64,000 nt of DNA from CAVUFH01 sp963740835 (lineage in GTDB: Bacteria; Actinomycetota; Acidimicrobiia; IMCC26256; PALSA-610): assembly GCA_963740835.1 (NCBI GenBank), contig CAVUFH010000003.1, positions 1,612,001-1,676,000 on the forward strand. Reading direction: 5' to 3'. Positions 9,266 to 18,713 of this stretch are shown here, in pieces. The notes beneath the pieces were generated by a model. That model searched no databases, was not told the origin of the DNA, and was given only the letters and a program-made list of their open reading frames with translations. Within the stretch, counting starts at the first letter, position 1. Each line of letters opens with the position of its first letter. Position numbers and translations under genes: made by a program.

Positions 9266-12152
9266 GTGGTACTCGCGACCATCACCATCACGCGCCAAGT
9301 CGTCTACGGCGGCCTCGTGAACGGCCTGTCGATCGGGCTGCTCGCGCTGGGCATCGTGCTGATCTACCGGTCGAGCCGCGTGATCAACTTCGCGGTCGGC
9401 GCGATCGGCGCGCTTTGCGCGGCGCTGCTTGCGCTGCTCGTGCTCCAGTACCACTGGAACTTCTGGGCGGCCGCAGTCGTCGCGGTGGCGGCAGGCGGGC
9501 TGTTCGCGGCAGCTGTCGAAGCGACGGTGATCACCCGGTTGTTCCGCGCACCGCGCGTGATCGTGCTCGTCGCAACCATCGGAATCGCGCAACTCGCGCT
9601 CACCGCCCAGCTTGCGCTCCCCGACATCGACAGCGCGAGCTCGAACACCCCGTATCCGACGCGCGATCAACGGCGAGTGGACGATTGCGGGGGTTCGGCT
9701 GCGCGGCTCCGAGATGTCGGTGCTGATCGCGGTGCCGCTGATCATGCTCGCGTTGACGTGGTTCCTGACGCACACCGACATCGGGAAGGCCGTGCGCGCG
9801 GCGGCGGCCAACCCGGAACGAGCGCGGCTCTCGGGGATCAATCCGAAGCTCCTGTCGACTTTGGTCTGGACGATCGGCGGTGTGCTCTCCGCGGTGTCGT
9901 TGATCCTGCTCGCAGGCACCGGTGGCAGCGCGGTCGGACTCACGACGATCGGTGCGAACACACTCAGTCGAGTGCTCGCGGCCGCGCTCATCGCGCGAAT
10001 GGTGTCGTTTTCGCGTGCGTTGGCCGCGGGCATCACGATCGGCGTGCTCGAAGCAGTGATTCGCTACAACGCGCCGACCCAGGTCGGTGTGTTCGACGCG
10101 CTGCTGTTCCTCGTCGTCTTGATCTCGACGTGGCTGATTGCCCGAAACGCCGACGCCGACGACGACGACGCATCGTTCTCGTTCGCGCCGCGCACCAAGC
10201 CGATCCCCGAGCGCTTGCGCCGGATCTGGTGGGTGCGCTTTTTGCCGCGCCTCATCGGTGCCTTCGCGCTCGTCCTCGCGATCATCGTGCCGCTCATCAT
10301 GACGGCGCCGTCGCGCCAGTTCCTCTATTCGCGCATGTTGCTGTTCGCGGTCATCGCGCTCTCGCTGGTCGTGCTCACGGGCTGGGCCGGCCAGGTGTCG
10401 CTCGGACAAGCGGCGTTCGCCGGCATCGGCGCCCTCGGCTTCGCCGCGCTCGTGAACGGCAATCCGCTCGGTCTCGGGTATGGGTCGAACCGGGTCGACA
10501 TCGACGTGCCGAAGCTTGCACCGGCGGTCGCGATCGTGGTCGTCACCGTGATTTGCGCGTTGGTTGCCGCGCTCATCGGTGCCGGCGCCCTACGCGTACG
10601 CGGCCTCCTGCTCGCGGTCGTCACCTACGTGTTCGCGCTCGCCGCGCAGCAGTACCTCTTCCGGCGGCCGTTCCTCTCCGGTGGAGCCGGGTCCGGCGCA
10701 GTGTTCGTCGAGCGTCCCCTCATCGGTTCGATCGACCTGACGAGCCAGCGCGCGTACTACTACACGTCATTGATCAGCCTGACGATCGTGATGGTGCTGA
10801 TCTCGCGGCTGCGCCACTCCGGCGTGGGGCGAGCGATGATCGGAGTGCGCGACAACGTCGATGCGGCTGCCGCCTACACCGTGTCGCCCAGCCGCACCAA
10901 ACTGCAGGCGTTCGCGCTCTCGGGCGCGCTTGCCGGATTCGGCGGCGCGCTCCTCGGTGGCCTGCTCTCCACGATCAGCATCAGCGAGGTATTCACGGTC
11001 GAGGCCTCGCTGCAGGTCGTGTCGATCGCCGTCATCGGCGGTGTGGGCAGCGTCGCAGGACCGATCCTCGGCTCGTTGTGGGTGATCGGCCTCCCTGCGT
11101 TCTGGCCGACGAACGACCTCGTGCCCCTGCTCACGAGCAGCGTCGGGCTGCTCGTGCTGCTCATGTACTTCCCTGGCGGCCTCGTGCAGATCGGTTTTTC
11201 CGCGCGCGACGCGCTGTTCACCTGGTTGGAGCGCCGGCTCCCCGACGCCGCCGTCCCACCGAAGCCGACTGCCGTGCCGCGCGCGTCGATCGCGCGCACC
11301 GAACGGGCCGAGACCGATGCCGACGCGCTGACCGCCGCCGGGGTCACGGTGCGGTTCGGCGGAAGGGTCGCGGTCGACGACGTCGGCATCCGCATCGGAC
11401 CGCGCGAGGTCGTCGGCCTCATCGGGACGAACGGCGCGGGCAAGACGACGCTGATGAATGCCGTCGGCGGGTTCGTGCCGTCCGCAGGCGGGGTGCAGCT
11501 CTTCGGGGCGAGCGTCGCGCACCTCGCACCCGCCAAGCGCGCCCGGCTCGGTCTCGGCCGCACCTTCCAAGCGGCGAGGCTGTTCGGTGACCTCAGCGTG
11601 CGCGAGACCCTCCAGGTCGCGCTCGAAGCGCGGCACCACACTTCCTTCACGACCACCGCGCTCTTCCTGCCGCACGGCTTCCGAGTCGACCGGCAACAGC
11701 GCGCCGATGCGGAGGAGATCATCTCGTTCCTCGGCCTCGGTCGCTACGCCGACCGGTTCTGCGCCGAGCTCTCCACCGGCACGCGTCGCATCGTCGAGCT
11801 CGGCGCGCTGCTCGCACTCGATGCGCGCGTCCTGTGCCTCGACGAGCCCACGGCCGGTATCGCACAGCGCGAGACCGAGGCGTTCGGGCCGCTGCTCCTG
11901 CGCATCCGACAGGAGCTCGACGCGTCACTGCTCGTCATCGAACACGACATGCCGCTCATCATGTCGATCAGCGACCGCGTGTACTGCTTGGAAGCGGGGC
12001 GCGTGATCGCCGAGGGAACGCCGCACGAAGTGCGGAACGATCCCGCCGTCATCTCGTCATACCTCGGCACCGACGAGCGCGCGATCCATCGCAGCGGTGC
12101 CACCGCCGTCGTCACCGCCGTCACGCTGGTCGAACATCCCTCGAGGAGCTGA
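9266..12152 (+). CDS. LivH-LivM-LivG fusion, branched-chain-type ABC importer, frameshifted
   Basis: GTG start 5 bases after the MFS-LivF gene. In order: LivH permease (residues 1-295, GLVNGLSIGLLALGIVLIYR), LivM permease (about 330-650, LTGWAGQVSLGQAAFAGIGA) and LivG ATPase (about 690-940) with Walker A LIGTNGAGKTT, Walker B VLCLDEPTAGI and the H-loop LLVIEHDMPLI. The ATPase signature is LSTGTRR instead of LSGGQ, seen in some LivG proteins. The frame breaks at CGCGCG (9660-9665) inside LivH: SSNTPYPT is in one frame and AINGEWTIAG in the next. One added CG would restore about 962 residues. The probable binding protein is encoded at 14122-15465 on the other strand. Substrate could be amino acids, amides or aromatic acids. 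Confidence 0.82.
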
Positions 12153-12312
12153 CCCCGCATCCGATGGCGTCGAACTACCGCGTATGGCGCTGTCCGCGCG
12201 CACGGGCGACGCGCGCGGGGCGGCTTGTCCGAACGCCGGGCGAGCTTCCAGTTCTGAGCTGAGATCCGCACGGTGTCCGGCGCGTCGCCGTGAACTTGTG
12301 CGAGTTGATCGG

Positions 12313-12747
12313 TCAGCTCTCGGCGAAGTCGCCCGCGGCGAGCACCGCGGCCCAGGCCGCCATCTGGTCCTCGGCGAAGCGCGCCTCGAGCATGACGACC
12401 TTGCCGCCGCGGACCTCGAGGCGTATGTCGGAAGCGACGCGCACCGGCGTCCCGTCCGCGAGCGTGCCCTTCGTCGTCGCCCGGACCTCCACGAACGCGC
12501 CGTCGACAACGACGTTGACGTCTTCGTGCATCATGTCGGGCAGGGCGCGGCGCGCGGCCGCATGCTCGGCGATCGACAATTCGCGAAGGCGAGCACCGGG
12601 TATCTCGCCATCCGACGGCAGCCCGGAGCCGTGGCGCAACGCGACCGTCTCCGCGAAGAGCCCGGCCAGGGCCGGCGGGCCGCCGGAGCGAGGCGACGCG
12701 TAGTCGTCGCGCAGGAGACGCGCCACCTCTTCCGCGTCGGCGGTCAT
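12313..12747 (-). CDS. SnoaL/NTF2-like protein
   Basis: A 144-residue cone-fold protein with an N-terminal helix EEVARLLRDDYA and strands VRATTKGTLADGTPVRVASDIRL and KVVMLEARF. The NTF2-like superfamily binds small hydrophobic ligands or acts as isomerase or hydratase; nothing here fixes which. It lies 26 bases after the amidohydrolase on the same strand, so the pair is probably co-transcribed. Confidence 0.65.
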   Translation of the reverse strand: MTADAEEVARLLRDDYASPRSGGPPALAGLFAETVALRHGSGLPSDGEIPGARLRELSIAEHAAARRALPDMMHEDVNVVVDGAFVEVRATTKGTLADGTPVRVASDIRLEVRGGKVVMLEARFAEDQMAAWAAVLAAGDFAES

Positions 12748-12773
12748 CGGACCCCGATCGCCGCGATCCCGAC

Positions 12774-13982
12774 CTACGCCGGGACGCGGGCCGCGGCCCG
12801 CACATCGTCGAGGACGAACCCGATGCGATCGATATCGGGTTGCAGGGCGGCGCGGTCGAACCCGTAGAGCGTGGCCGCATTCTCGAAGAGGATGTCGCGC
12901 GCGTCCCCATCGGTGATGTCCGGCGCGCCGACGAGGTCGGCGACCTTGTCGGCCGTTCCCGGGAAGATCGATTCGAAGTGCGGGTAGTCGACCCCGAACA
13001 TCGCGGTTTCGCTCGTGATCAGGAACTCACGGGGCGCGCCGTCGTCGGGCGCGTGGAGTTGCTCCATCGGAAGTTGCCGCGGGTCGAACGGCGAGATGCC
13101 GGCGTAGCAGTTCGAAGCCCAATATTCGGACGCACTGTGCTTGAAGGGTCGCTCGCGCTTCAAGAACTGCGCGAACGCCATCCAGTCGTCGCCGATCGAG
13201 AGCTTGCGGTCGATGTTCTCCATCACGGGCGCGATCCAGTGCACCTCCGTCTCGACGAATGCGAGCTTGAGGTCGGGGAAGCGATCGAAGACGCCGCCGA
13301 AGATCATCTGCCACAACGAACGACCCGAATAGAACGAGTGCTCGGTGGCGAGCGTCATGATGGCGGCGAAGCCACCCGGCTGGTACGTCGGTGCACCGGA
13401 ACCACCGTGTTGACTGAGCGGCAGTCCGACGTCGACGACCGCGGCCCACACCGGGTCGAGCACCGGGTCGAAGAAGTAGGTCCCGCCGTGGAAGAGCGGC
13501 GGCATCATGATCCCGCCGAGGCCGTGTTCCTTGGCCCAGCGGATGTCGCGCACGGCCTCGTCGACGTCGTTGAACGACACGAGCGCCTGCCCGGCGCGGC
13601 GGCCCGGCGCGGCGGCACAGAAATCTGCGAGCCAACGGTTGTACGCGCGCCGACCCTCGCGGGTGAGCTCCGGATCTGGTGCCTGGCCCGCGTCATCGAA
13701 GGGCGTCATCTGGAACGGCAGGCCGTTCGGGAACAGCACCTCGCCGACCACGCCCTGCGTCTCGAGGTCGCGCAAGCGCCGGTCGGAGTCCCACTGCGCG
13801 TCGAGGCCGTACTCGGGACTGACGTTGCCGCCATCCGGCATCCCGAGCCGCTCGGCCTCGGCCACCCAGCGGTCGTAGGCCTCGAGGTGGCGGCGCTCGA
13901 TGTGGTCGCGGTACGCCGCACGGGATCCCTTGACGTGCCCGTCGACGGAGATGATCGCGACGCGGTCGGTCTGGTCGGGCAT
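12774..13982 (-). CDS. Amidohydrolase-family metal-dependent hydrolase
   Basis: A 402-residue amidohydrolase_2 protein starting MPDQTDRVAIISVDGHVKG. The N-terminal metal motif reads SVDGHV, a form in which the usual D-x-H-x-H has a single His, common in this subgroup. Later ligands are the His of LPLSQHGGSG, VETEVHW and the Asp of MFGVDYPHFES. This subgroup is widespread in actinobacteria and includes decarboxylases and hydrolases of aromatic acids. I rejected an upstream in-frame ATG at 14090, because the 36 added residues are low-complexity. The gene sits between the transporter and its candidate binding protein, which suggests that it acts on the imported compound (inference). Confidence 0.8.
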   Translation of the reverse strand: MPDQTDRVAIISVDGHVKGSRAAYRDHIERRHLEAYDRWVAEAERLGMPDGGNVSPEYGLDAQWDSDRRLRDLETQGVVGEVLFPNGLPFQMTPFDDAGQAPDPELTREGRRAYNRWLADFCAAAPGRRAGQALVSFNDVDEAVRDIRWAKEHGLGGIMMPPLFHGGTYFFDPVLDPVWAAVVDVGLPLSQHGGSGAPTYQPGGFAAIMTLATEHSFYSGRSLWQMIFGGVFDRFPDLKLAFVETEVHWIAPVMENIDRKLSIGDDWMAFAQFLKRERPFKHSASEYWASNCYAGISPFDPRQLPMEQLHAPDDGAPREFLITSETAMFGVDYPHFESIFPGTADKVADLVGAPDITDGDARDILFENAATLYGFDRAALQPDIDRIGFVLDDVRAAARVPA

Positions 13983-14121
13983 GGCGGGCCCCCTGTTCGA
14001 GATCCTTGATGGCGCACTGGCCGGCGCTGAGGAGGTGGCACGGTGTGCCATCTGGGTCACGATGGTACATCCGCGCGGTGGGCCTCGCAATGAACACGAA
14101 GCCGGGCCGGGAGACTCGCGC

Positions 14122-15465
14122 TCAGCGGAGCGTGATCGGGTCGCCGAGCGGCGTGTACTGCGTGATGCCGGAATTCGGTTTCCATTCGGGATTGAACTTC
14201 ATGAGTTGGAACGAGTTCTGCGCGTCGGGTTTGCCGGGTGCGAACGAGGACGCGGGCACGGTCGGCAGGACGATCTTGCCGATGGACTCGAGCCCCTTCT
14301 TCCACGTTGCCGGAGTCAAATTCGCGCCCGCCTTCTCGGCCGCCGCGACGAAGATCTGCAGGGCCGCGCAGGTGGTCGTCATCGCGGCCCATCCCGTCGA
14401 CTTGCCGGTTGCGATCTCCTCACTCAGCGGCTTCACCACGATGCCGGTGGCTTGCTTGTACACCTCCCGACAGTGTCGCATCGCCGGCGTGTCGAAGCCG
14501 GCGTCCTGGTCGGCGTTGCCGGCGAGCGCGGCGACCAATGGAAACTTCCCGTAAGGGTTGGTGAATGCGCCGGGAGTGACGAGGCTCGTCTGCGGTGAGA
14601 AGAAGTCTGGGTGATAACCGATCGCGTCGAAGTTCGTGCCCGGCGGCACGGTCACGAGCACGAACACCGTGTCGATGCCCTGATCCTTGAAACGGGTCCC
14701 GATCAGCTTGTCCTGCGCGTTGAACGCCTGGGAGTCGCTGGCCGGCGCGTCGTTGATCGCCGTGTCCTTTGTGCGGTACCCGGCCTTCTTCAACTCGCCA
14801 ACCGTGAGATCGATGAGCGGCTTCGATGCGGACAACGTTCCGTAGACGCCGATCGTCTTGCCTTGCAACCGGCCCTGAGCGTCGAGAATCCGAACGAGCG
14901 CCCTGATCGCGCGTTCGTCGCTGGCGTTCCATGTCGCCCATGGCGCGCGCGCCGTGGCGAGCGCGATGTCGTTGAAGCCGCTCCCGTAGCCACTGATCAG
15001 CGTTGTCGCGTGTTGCTGGGTGACGCACTGGTTGGCGTCCCCGATGAACCCGCCCAAGACGGCGAACGCCTGGTCGTCCTCGGTGAGCTTGGTGCACGCG
15101 GCGAGCTGGTCCTCGTTGGCGAGGACCGAGTACTTCGCGATCGAGAGCTCGAGCTTGCGGCCGTCGACGCCGCCGTGGGCGTTGATGTCGTCGACGAGCA
15201 CCTTGCCGATCTTGTCGTACGGGCCGTTGTCGACCTTGATGAGGCCGGTCTTGGCCAGCGCTTCGAGGTCGGGATACGAGAGCCCGATCTTGATCGCGTC
15301 GGCCGTGACACCGCGCGCCGACGCGGTCAGCGCGCCTTTCGACGACCCCGCGCTCGACGCGGTCGTCGTGCTGCTGCCGTCATCACCGGACGTGCTGCAC
15401 GCGGGCACGAACAGGGCGAGGGCGAGGAGGACGACACCCCGACGCCGGGTTCCGCGCACAGCCAT
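14122..15465 (-). CDS. LIV-type periplasmic substrate-binding lipoprotein
   Basis: A 447-residue type 1 periplasmic-binding protein. MAVRGTRRRGVVLLALALFV leads to lipobox VPAC, so it is a lipid-anchored surface protein, followed by a Ser/Thr linker. The start at 15465 has a GGGGGGAGAG ribosome site. The mature part begins DAIKIGLSYPDLEAL and carries the two-lobe pattern of Leu/Ile/Val-binding proteins (VLVDDINAHGGVDGRKLEL, LSASKPLIDLTVGELKKAGY). It likely delivers ligand to the ABC transporter at 7053-12152, which has no other binding protein nearby. The ligand is not predictable. Confidence 0.85.
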   Translation of the reverse strand: MAVRGTRRRGVVLLALALFVPACSTSGDDGSSTTTASSAGSSKGALTASARGVTADAIKIGLSYPDLEALAKTGLIKVDNGPYDKIGKVLVDDINAHGGVDGRKLELSIAKYSVLANEDQLAACTKLTEDDQAFAVLGGFIGDANQCVTQQHATTLISGYGSGFNDIALATARAPWATWNASDERAIRALVRILDAQGRLQGKTIGVYGTLSASKPLIDLTVGELKKAGYRTKDTAINDAPASDSQAFNAQDKLIGTRFKDQGIDTVFVLVTVPPGTNFDAIGYHPDFFSPQTSLVTPGAFTNPYGKFPLVAALAGNADQDAGFDTPAMRHCREVYKQATGIVVKPLSEEIATGKSTGWAAMTTTCAALQIFVAAAEKAGANLTPATWKKGLESIGKIVLPTVPASSFAPGKPDAQNSFQLMKFNPEWKPNSGITQYTPLGDPITLR

Positions 15466-15584
15466 GCTGCTCTCCCCCCGCCGCCGCTGTGGGGCGGACC
15501 GGCGCGAAAGGTAACGGTGACGGCACGCCGTGTCCAGGGTGACACGCCGTGCCGCGCCCACGCGGGCGCGTGCCGACCCGGGTT

Positions 15585-16268
15585 TTATCGGCGCGGCGCG
15601 GCGCGGCGCTTCGTTGGAGTGGGATCGACGTTGTCGAGGCCGCGGCCGGCGAGATCGAGCGCCGCGAGCACCTCCGCGGTGAAGGCGCCGCTGCGCACGC
15701 CCGCGTGACGCGCGGCGACGACCATCGCGGTCGCGGCCGTGGCACCGGCCATTGCCGACCAGAGATCCGACGGCTCCTTCTGTACGCGTGCCGCCATCGC
15801 GCGCGTCAACTCGCTGCCCATCGCCGCGATCGCCATCTGCGCGACGCGCTCGATCGAACCGGCGTTCCCGAGTGCGCCGAGCCAGCGCCGCAACTCGGCG
15901 TCATCGAGGTTTTCGGCGGCTTCTTCGACCGCATGACGCAACGCAGTGAACGGACGTTCGCCATGCGGCCGCGCGAGCAACGTGGCCGCGAGACGACTCG
16001 CTTGTCTCGACGGGTACGCGGCCAGCACCTCGTCCTTGTTGCCGAAGTAGCGGTAGAACGTGCGCACCGCGACGCCGGCGGACTCGGCGATCTGCTCCAC
16101 GGTCGTGTCGGCGATCGACTGCGTCGCGAACAATTGGAGCGCGGCCTCCTCGATCGCACTCGACACCCACTCGCGCCGGCGCTGCGTCGCGCTGTCGGCG
16201 AGGCGAGGCTCGGATCGGTCGGTTGCCGACTGCGAAGGCGCCGCGCCACGCCTGGCAGGACGTGTCAT
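15585..16268 (-). CDS. TetR-family transcriptional regulator
   Basis: A 227-residue repressor. The helix-turn-helix lies in residues 45-85 (ALQLFATQSIADTTVEQIAE then GVAVRTFYRYFGNKDEVLAA). ATG at 16268 sits inside a 7-bp inverted repeat (16261-16278), so self-repression is likely. The gene faces away from the gene-free DNA to its right and follows the transport cluster on the same strand, so it may control it. Ligand unknown. Confidence 0.85.
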   Translation of the reverse strand: MTRPARRGAAPSQSATDRSEPRLADSATQRRREWVSSAIEEAALQLFATQSIADTTVEQIAESAGVAVRTFYRYFGNKDEVLAAYPSRQASRLAATLLARPHGERPFTALRHAVEEAAENLDDAELRRWLGALGNAGSIERVAQMAIAAMGSELTRAMAARVQKEPSDLWSAMAGATAATAMVVAARHAGVRSGAFTAEVLAALDLAGRGLDNVDPTPTKRRAAPRR

Positions 16269-16278
16269 ATTTGACACG
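16261..16278. promoter_or_regulatory. Inverted repeat over the TetR start, probable operator
   Basis: CGTGTCA-TATT-TGACACG: two perfect 7-bp arms with a 4-base spacer, covering the start codon of the TetR gene (16266-16268). TGTCA/TGACA arms are common in TetR operators. Overlap with the start suggests a very short or absent leader. Confidence 0.6.
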
Positions 16279-16988
16279 CTAGCCGCGGCCCGCCGCCGGA
16301 CCGTTGTCGCGCGCGCCGATGCTCGCATCGCTCGAGTTGAACCCGCGACGAGCGCGTCACCCGTGCAGGGATGGCGACTGAAAAACGCGAGACCCCGTGC
16401 CCGATCTGCCGAGCGACGAGATGTCAGCCACGAACCGGAGCAACGCGTGTCATGTTGTGTCCTCGTCGTTTTCACGAGCACGCGAAGGTGCAGGTCGAGT
16501 GGCGGAGGTGGTGGGAGTCGAACCCGAGTCGCTGGATTCGCATCATGCCTGGCTGAGGAGCGTCAGGCCCGGTTATGGGGACTTTCGCCTTGCCGGTCCT
16601 CTGCGTCGCAGACCGTCGAGGACCGCGATTTCGCGTCATCCGTGTGTCGCGCGTGTCAGATCCGTGTCGCGCGAACGCGAATCTGCAGGCGCCGCATGTG
16701 CGCTGATGCGTTGGTAGACCGGCCGCTAATGGGATTCGACCCATGAAGACGCTTGGCGGCGGCTTGTCACGCGGCGCCGATTCAGGACGTCAACGCTGGA
16801 CCGCGAACTCGTCGCGACGATTCGCCTTGCGTTGCCGACGAGTCCTGACTGCCTGGTCGGCCTTCGAGAGCACGAAGTGGAGCGGACCCCGGCGATCCAC
16901 TCGTATACGACGGGCGGCAGCCGCGTCCGCCATGGCACCCCATCGGCCATCGATCTCGACGCCAGGATCGCGGAGACACGCGACGTCG
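16279..16988. other. Gene-free region carrying a tmRNA-end relic
   Basis: About 710 bases in which no frame gives a recognisable product. It holds the degenerate ssrA-end copy at 16501-16530 and, at about 16730-16745, a T-arm-like sequence (ATGGGATTCGACCCAT) that lacks one base for a normal T-loop. The rest appears to be worn-out accessory DNA. Confidence 0.5.
16501..16530 (-). repeat. Degenerate copy of tmRNA 3' end
   Basis: Bases 16504-16530 match ssrA 30982-31008 with two mismatches, in the same orientation. On the minus strand it gives a T-loop, CACCTCC, then G and CCA. The T-stem has two mispairs, so it is not functional. It reaches a few bases deeper into ssrA than the copy at 6.6 kb. 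Confidence 0.55.
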
Positions 16989-18170
16989 TCAGCTGGCACG
17001 CACTTTCGTCCGGGTGGGGCGGCGGACGAGTGCGAGGAGCGACGCGCCGCTGAGCACGACGACGCTGATGTAGCCGGGTATGAGCTCGAGATTGAAGACC
17101 GTGGGAACGAGCGCGCCGAGGACCCAAGCGACTTCGAGTCGCGCTTCCGCGCGAGCAAAGGCCCGACTCCGTTGTCGATGATCGAGGCTCTGCTGGAGCA
17201 AACTGTCGAAGGCGTGGCGGGCCGCACTGGCTGCGAGCGCGAGGGTGGACGTGGCGATGACCATGCCCGCGAACCCGCGCTGCGTGACAGCAGCGATGGC
17301 GCCCGCGGCCGCGAGGATTGCGCACGCGCCGAGGATGACGTGCTCGTCGACGACGTGACGCCGAACCACGGGGCTCACGAAGGTCCCGGCGAAGCTCGCC
17401 ACCGTAGCGGCGAGCGCGACCGCGCCGAAGAGGGCGATCGGTTGGCCGCTGCGTTTCAACGCGAACGCCACGACGAACGTGAGAAGACCCGTCGCACATC
17501 GCAACGCGGTCATGACGAACCGCGACGCACGCAGCCGTTCCTCGGCCGTTGGGCGCGTCTCGGTCTCGGTCTCGGACTCGGCTCGTGCGGCGACGCGGGG
17601 GATGCGAAGCGCGAGGGCGGATCCGAAGACGTGCAGGACCGCGGCGAGACGCAACACGGCGGTCGGGCCGCTCGCCTGGAGTAACACAACACCGAGCCCG
17701 CCGCCGAGTGCGCCTGCGACGGATCCGATTCGTGAGAGTCGTGCATTGGCGGCGACCAACTCGCGATCATCGTGCACGAGGTCGGGAACCAGCGCGCGCT
17801 TCACGATGGAATACGACCGGCCCAACACGAGGACGGCGAACGATTCCGGATAGAGGAGCAGACTCCTGAGATCGATGGCGATGAAGAGCGCAAGGATCGC
17901 TCGGGCCTGCCCAGTGAACGCGATGAACGCCGAAGGTGAACCGCGAAAGCGATCCGTTACGGGACCGATGAGCGGAGCCACGATGGCAAACGGTGCGAGC
18001 GTGAGAAGCAGATAGAGCGCAAGCCGCGGGCGCGCCGCGTCGACTGAGATGCTGAAGAACAGCGACCCGGCAAGCGAGACCGTGATGCACGCGTCGGCGG
18101 CAGTGCTCACCGCGTGCACCCGCGTCAGCGCGGCGAGCGGCTCCGACCCGAACACGCGCGAAGCGTTCAT
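16989..18170 (-). CDS. MFS transporter
   Basis: A 393-residue protein with about 11-12 hydrophobic segments and an MFS loop GPVTDRFRGSPSAFI after the second segment. A charged middle loop (ESETETETRPTAEERLR) separates two halves. It resembles drug- or lysophospholipid-exporter type MFS proteins, but no substrate can be assigned. It diverges from the lipoprotein gene at 18230 with about 60 bases between them, so the two share a promoter region. Confidence 0.75.
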   Translation of the reverse strand: MNASRVFGSEPLAALTRVHAVSTAADACITVSLAGSLFFSISVDAARPRLALYLLLTLAPFAIVAPLIGPVTDRFRGSPSAFIAFTGQARAILALFIAIDLRSLLLYPESFAVLVLGRSYSIVKRALVPDLVHDDRELVAANARLSRIGSVAGALGGGLGVVLLQASGPTAVLRLAAVLHVFGSALALRIPRVAARAESETETETRPTAEERLRASRFVMTALRCATGLLTFVVAFALKRSGQPIALFGAVALAATVASFAGTFVSPVVRRHVVDEHVILGACAILAAAGAIAAVTQRGFAGMVIATSTLALAASAARHAFDSLLQQSLDHRQRSRAFARAEARLEVAWVLGALVPTVFNLELIPGYISVVVLSGASLLALVRRPTRTKVRAS

Positions 18171-18229
18171 GTGTTCCTATGCTTGCAGCCGCGCGCCCGG
18201 TCCGGCGCCGGCCCCTGCGTAAGGATGAG

Positions 18230-18712
18230 ATGACTCGAGTGCGATCGCGGATTGGGTCCTCGGTCGCGTTGCTCGCATTCACGAGCTTCGCGTTGGTGAG
18301 CGCGTGCACCGACTCGTCGCCGAGTGCGGATCGCGAGGCGACGGTCATCGGCGTGATCGTGCGGGGCCTCGTTCCGACCAGGGGCGACGAGACCACCGTG
18401 ACTCGCGATGTGTTCATCGGCAATCGCGACGATCCGTTTTCCGCAGAGCTGCAAGCGGACGTAGTGCAGGAACTGCACAACTACGAATCCGTGCGCTTCG
18501 TCGACGACCGGTCGGAGGCGATCGGGGACGAGGCGCCCCGACCGGTGCACAGTGATGGTGTGTACCTCGAGATCGGCCCGATCCCCATGGTCGGGACGCG
18601 CATCACCGTGCCCGTCCTGCGCTATGTCGACCAAGACAAGCAAGCCCATCTCCTCGTGAAGCTCAAGCGTTCGGCCGGAGTGTGGACGGTGATCGCAATC
18701 GATGAGGAATGA
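18230..18712 (+). CDS. Putative lipoprotein upstream of a histidine kinase
   Basis: A 160-residue protein. The signal MTRVRSRIGSSVALLAFTSF ends in lipobox VSAC. The start at 18230 was chosen for the AAGGATGA ribosome site and the Arg-rich signal n-region; an earlier frame start at 18179 would spoil the signal. The mature part has no recognised domain. The stop (18710-18712) is one base from the kinase start, so it is probably a partner of the kinase, perhaps an extracytoplasmic sensor (inference). Confidence 0.65.
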   Translation: MTRVRSRIGSSVALLAFTSFALVSACTDSSPSADREATVIGVIVRGLVPTRGDETTVTRDVFIGNRDDPFSAELQADVVQELHNYESVRFVDDRSEAIGDEAPRPVHSDGVYLEIGPIPMVGTRITVPVLRYVDQDKQAHLLVKLKRSAGVWTVIAIDEE

Positions 18713-18713
18713 G

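Noticed and set aside
16730..16745. T-arm-like sequence suggesting a tRNA
   Set aside because: ATGGG-ATTCGAC-CCAT lacks one base of a normal T-loop and no acceptor or anticodon arm could be paired around it.
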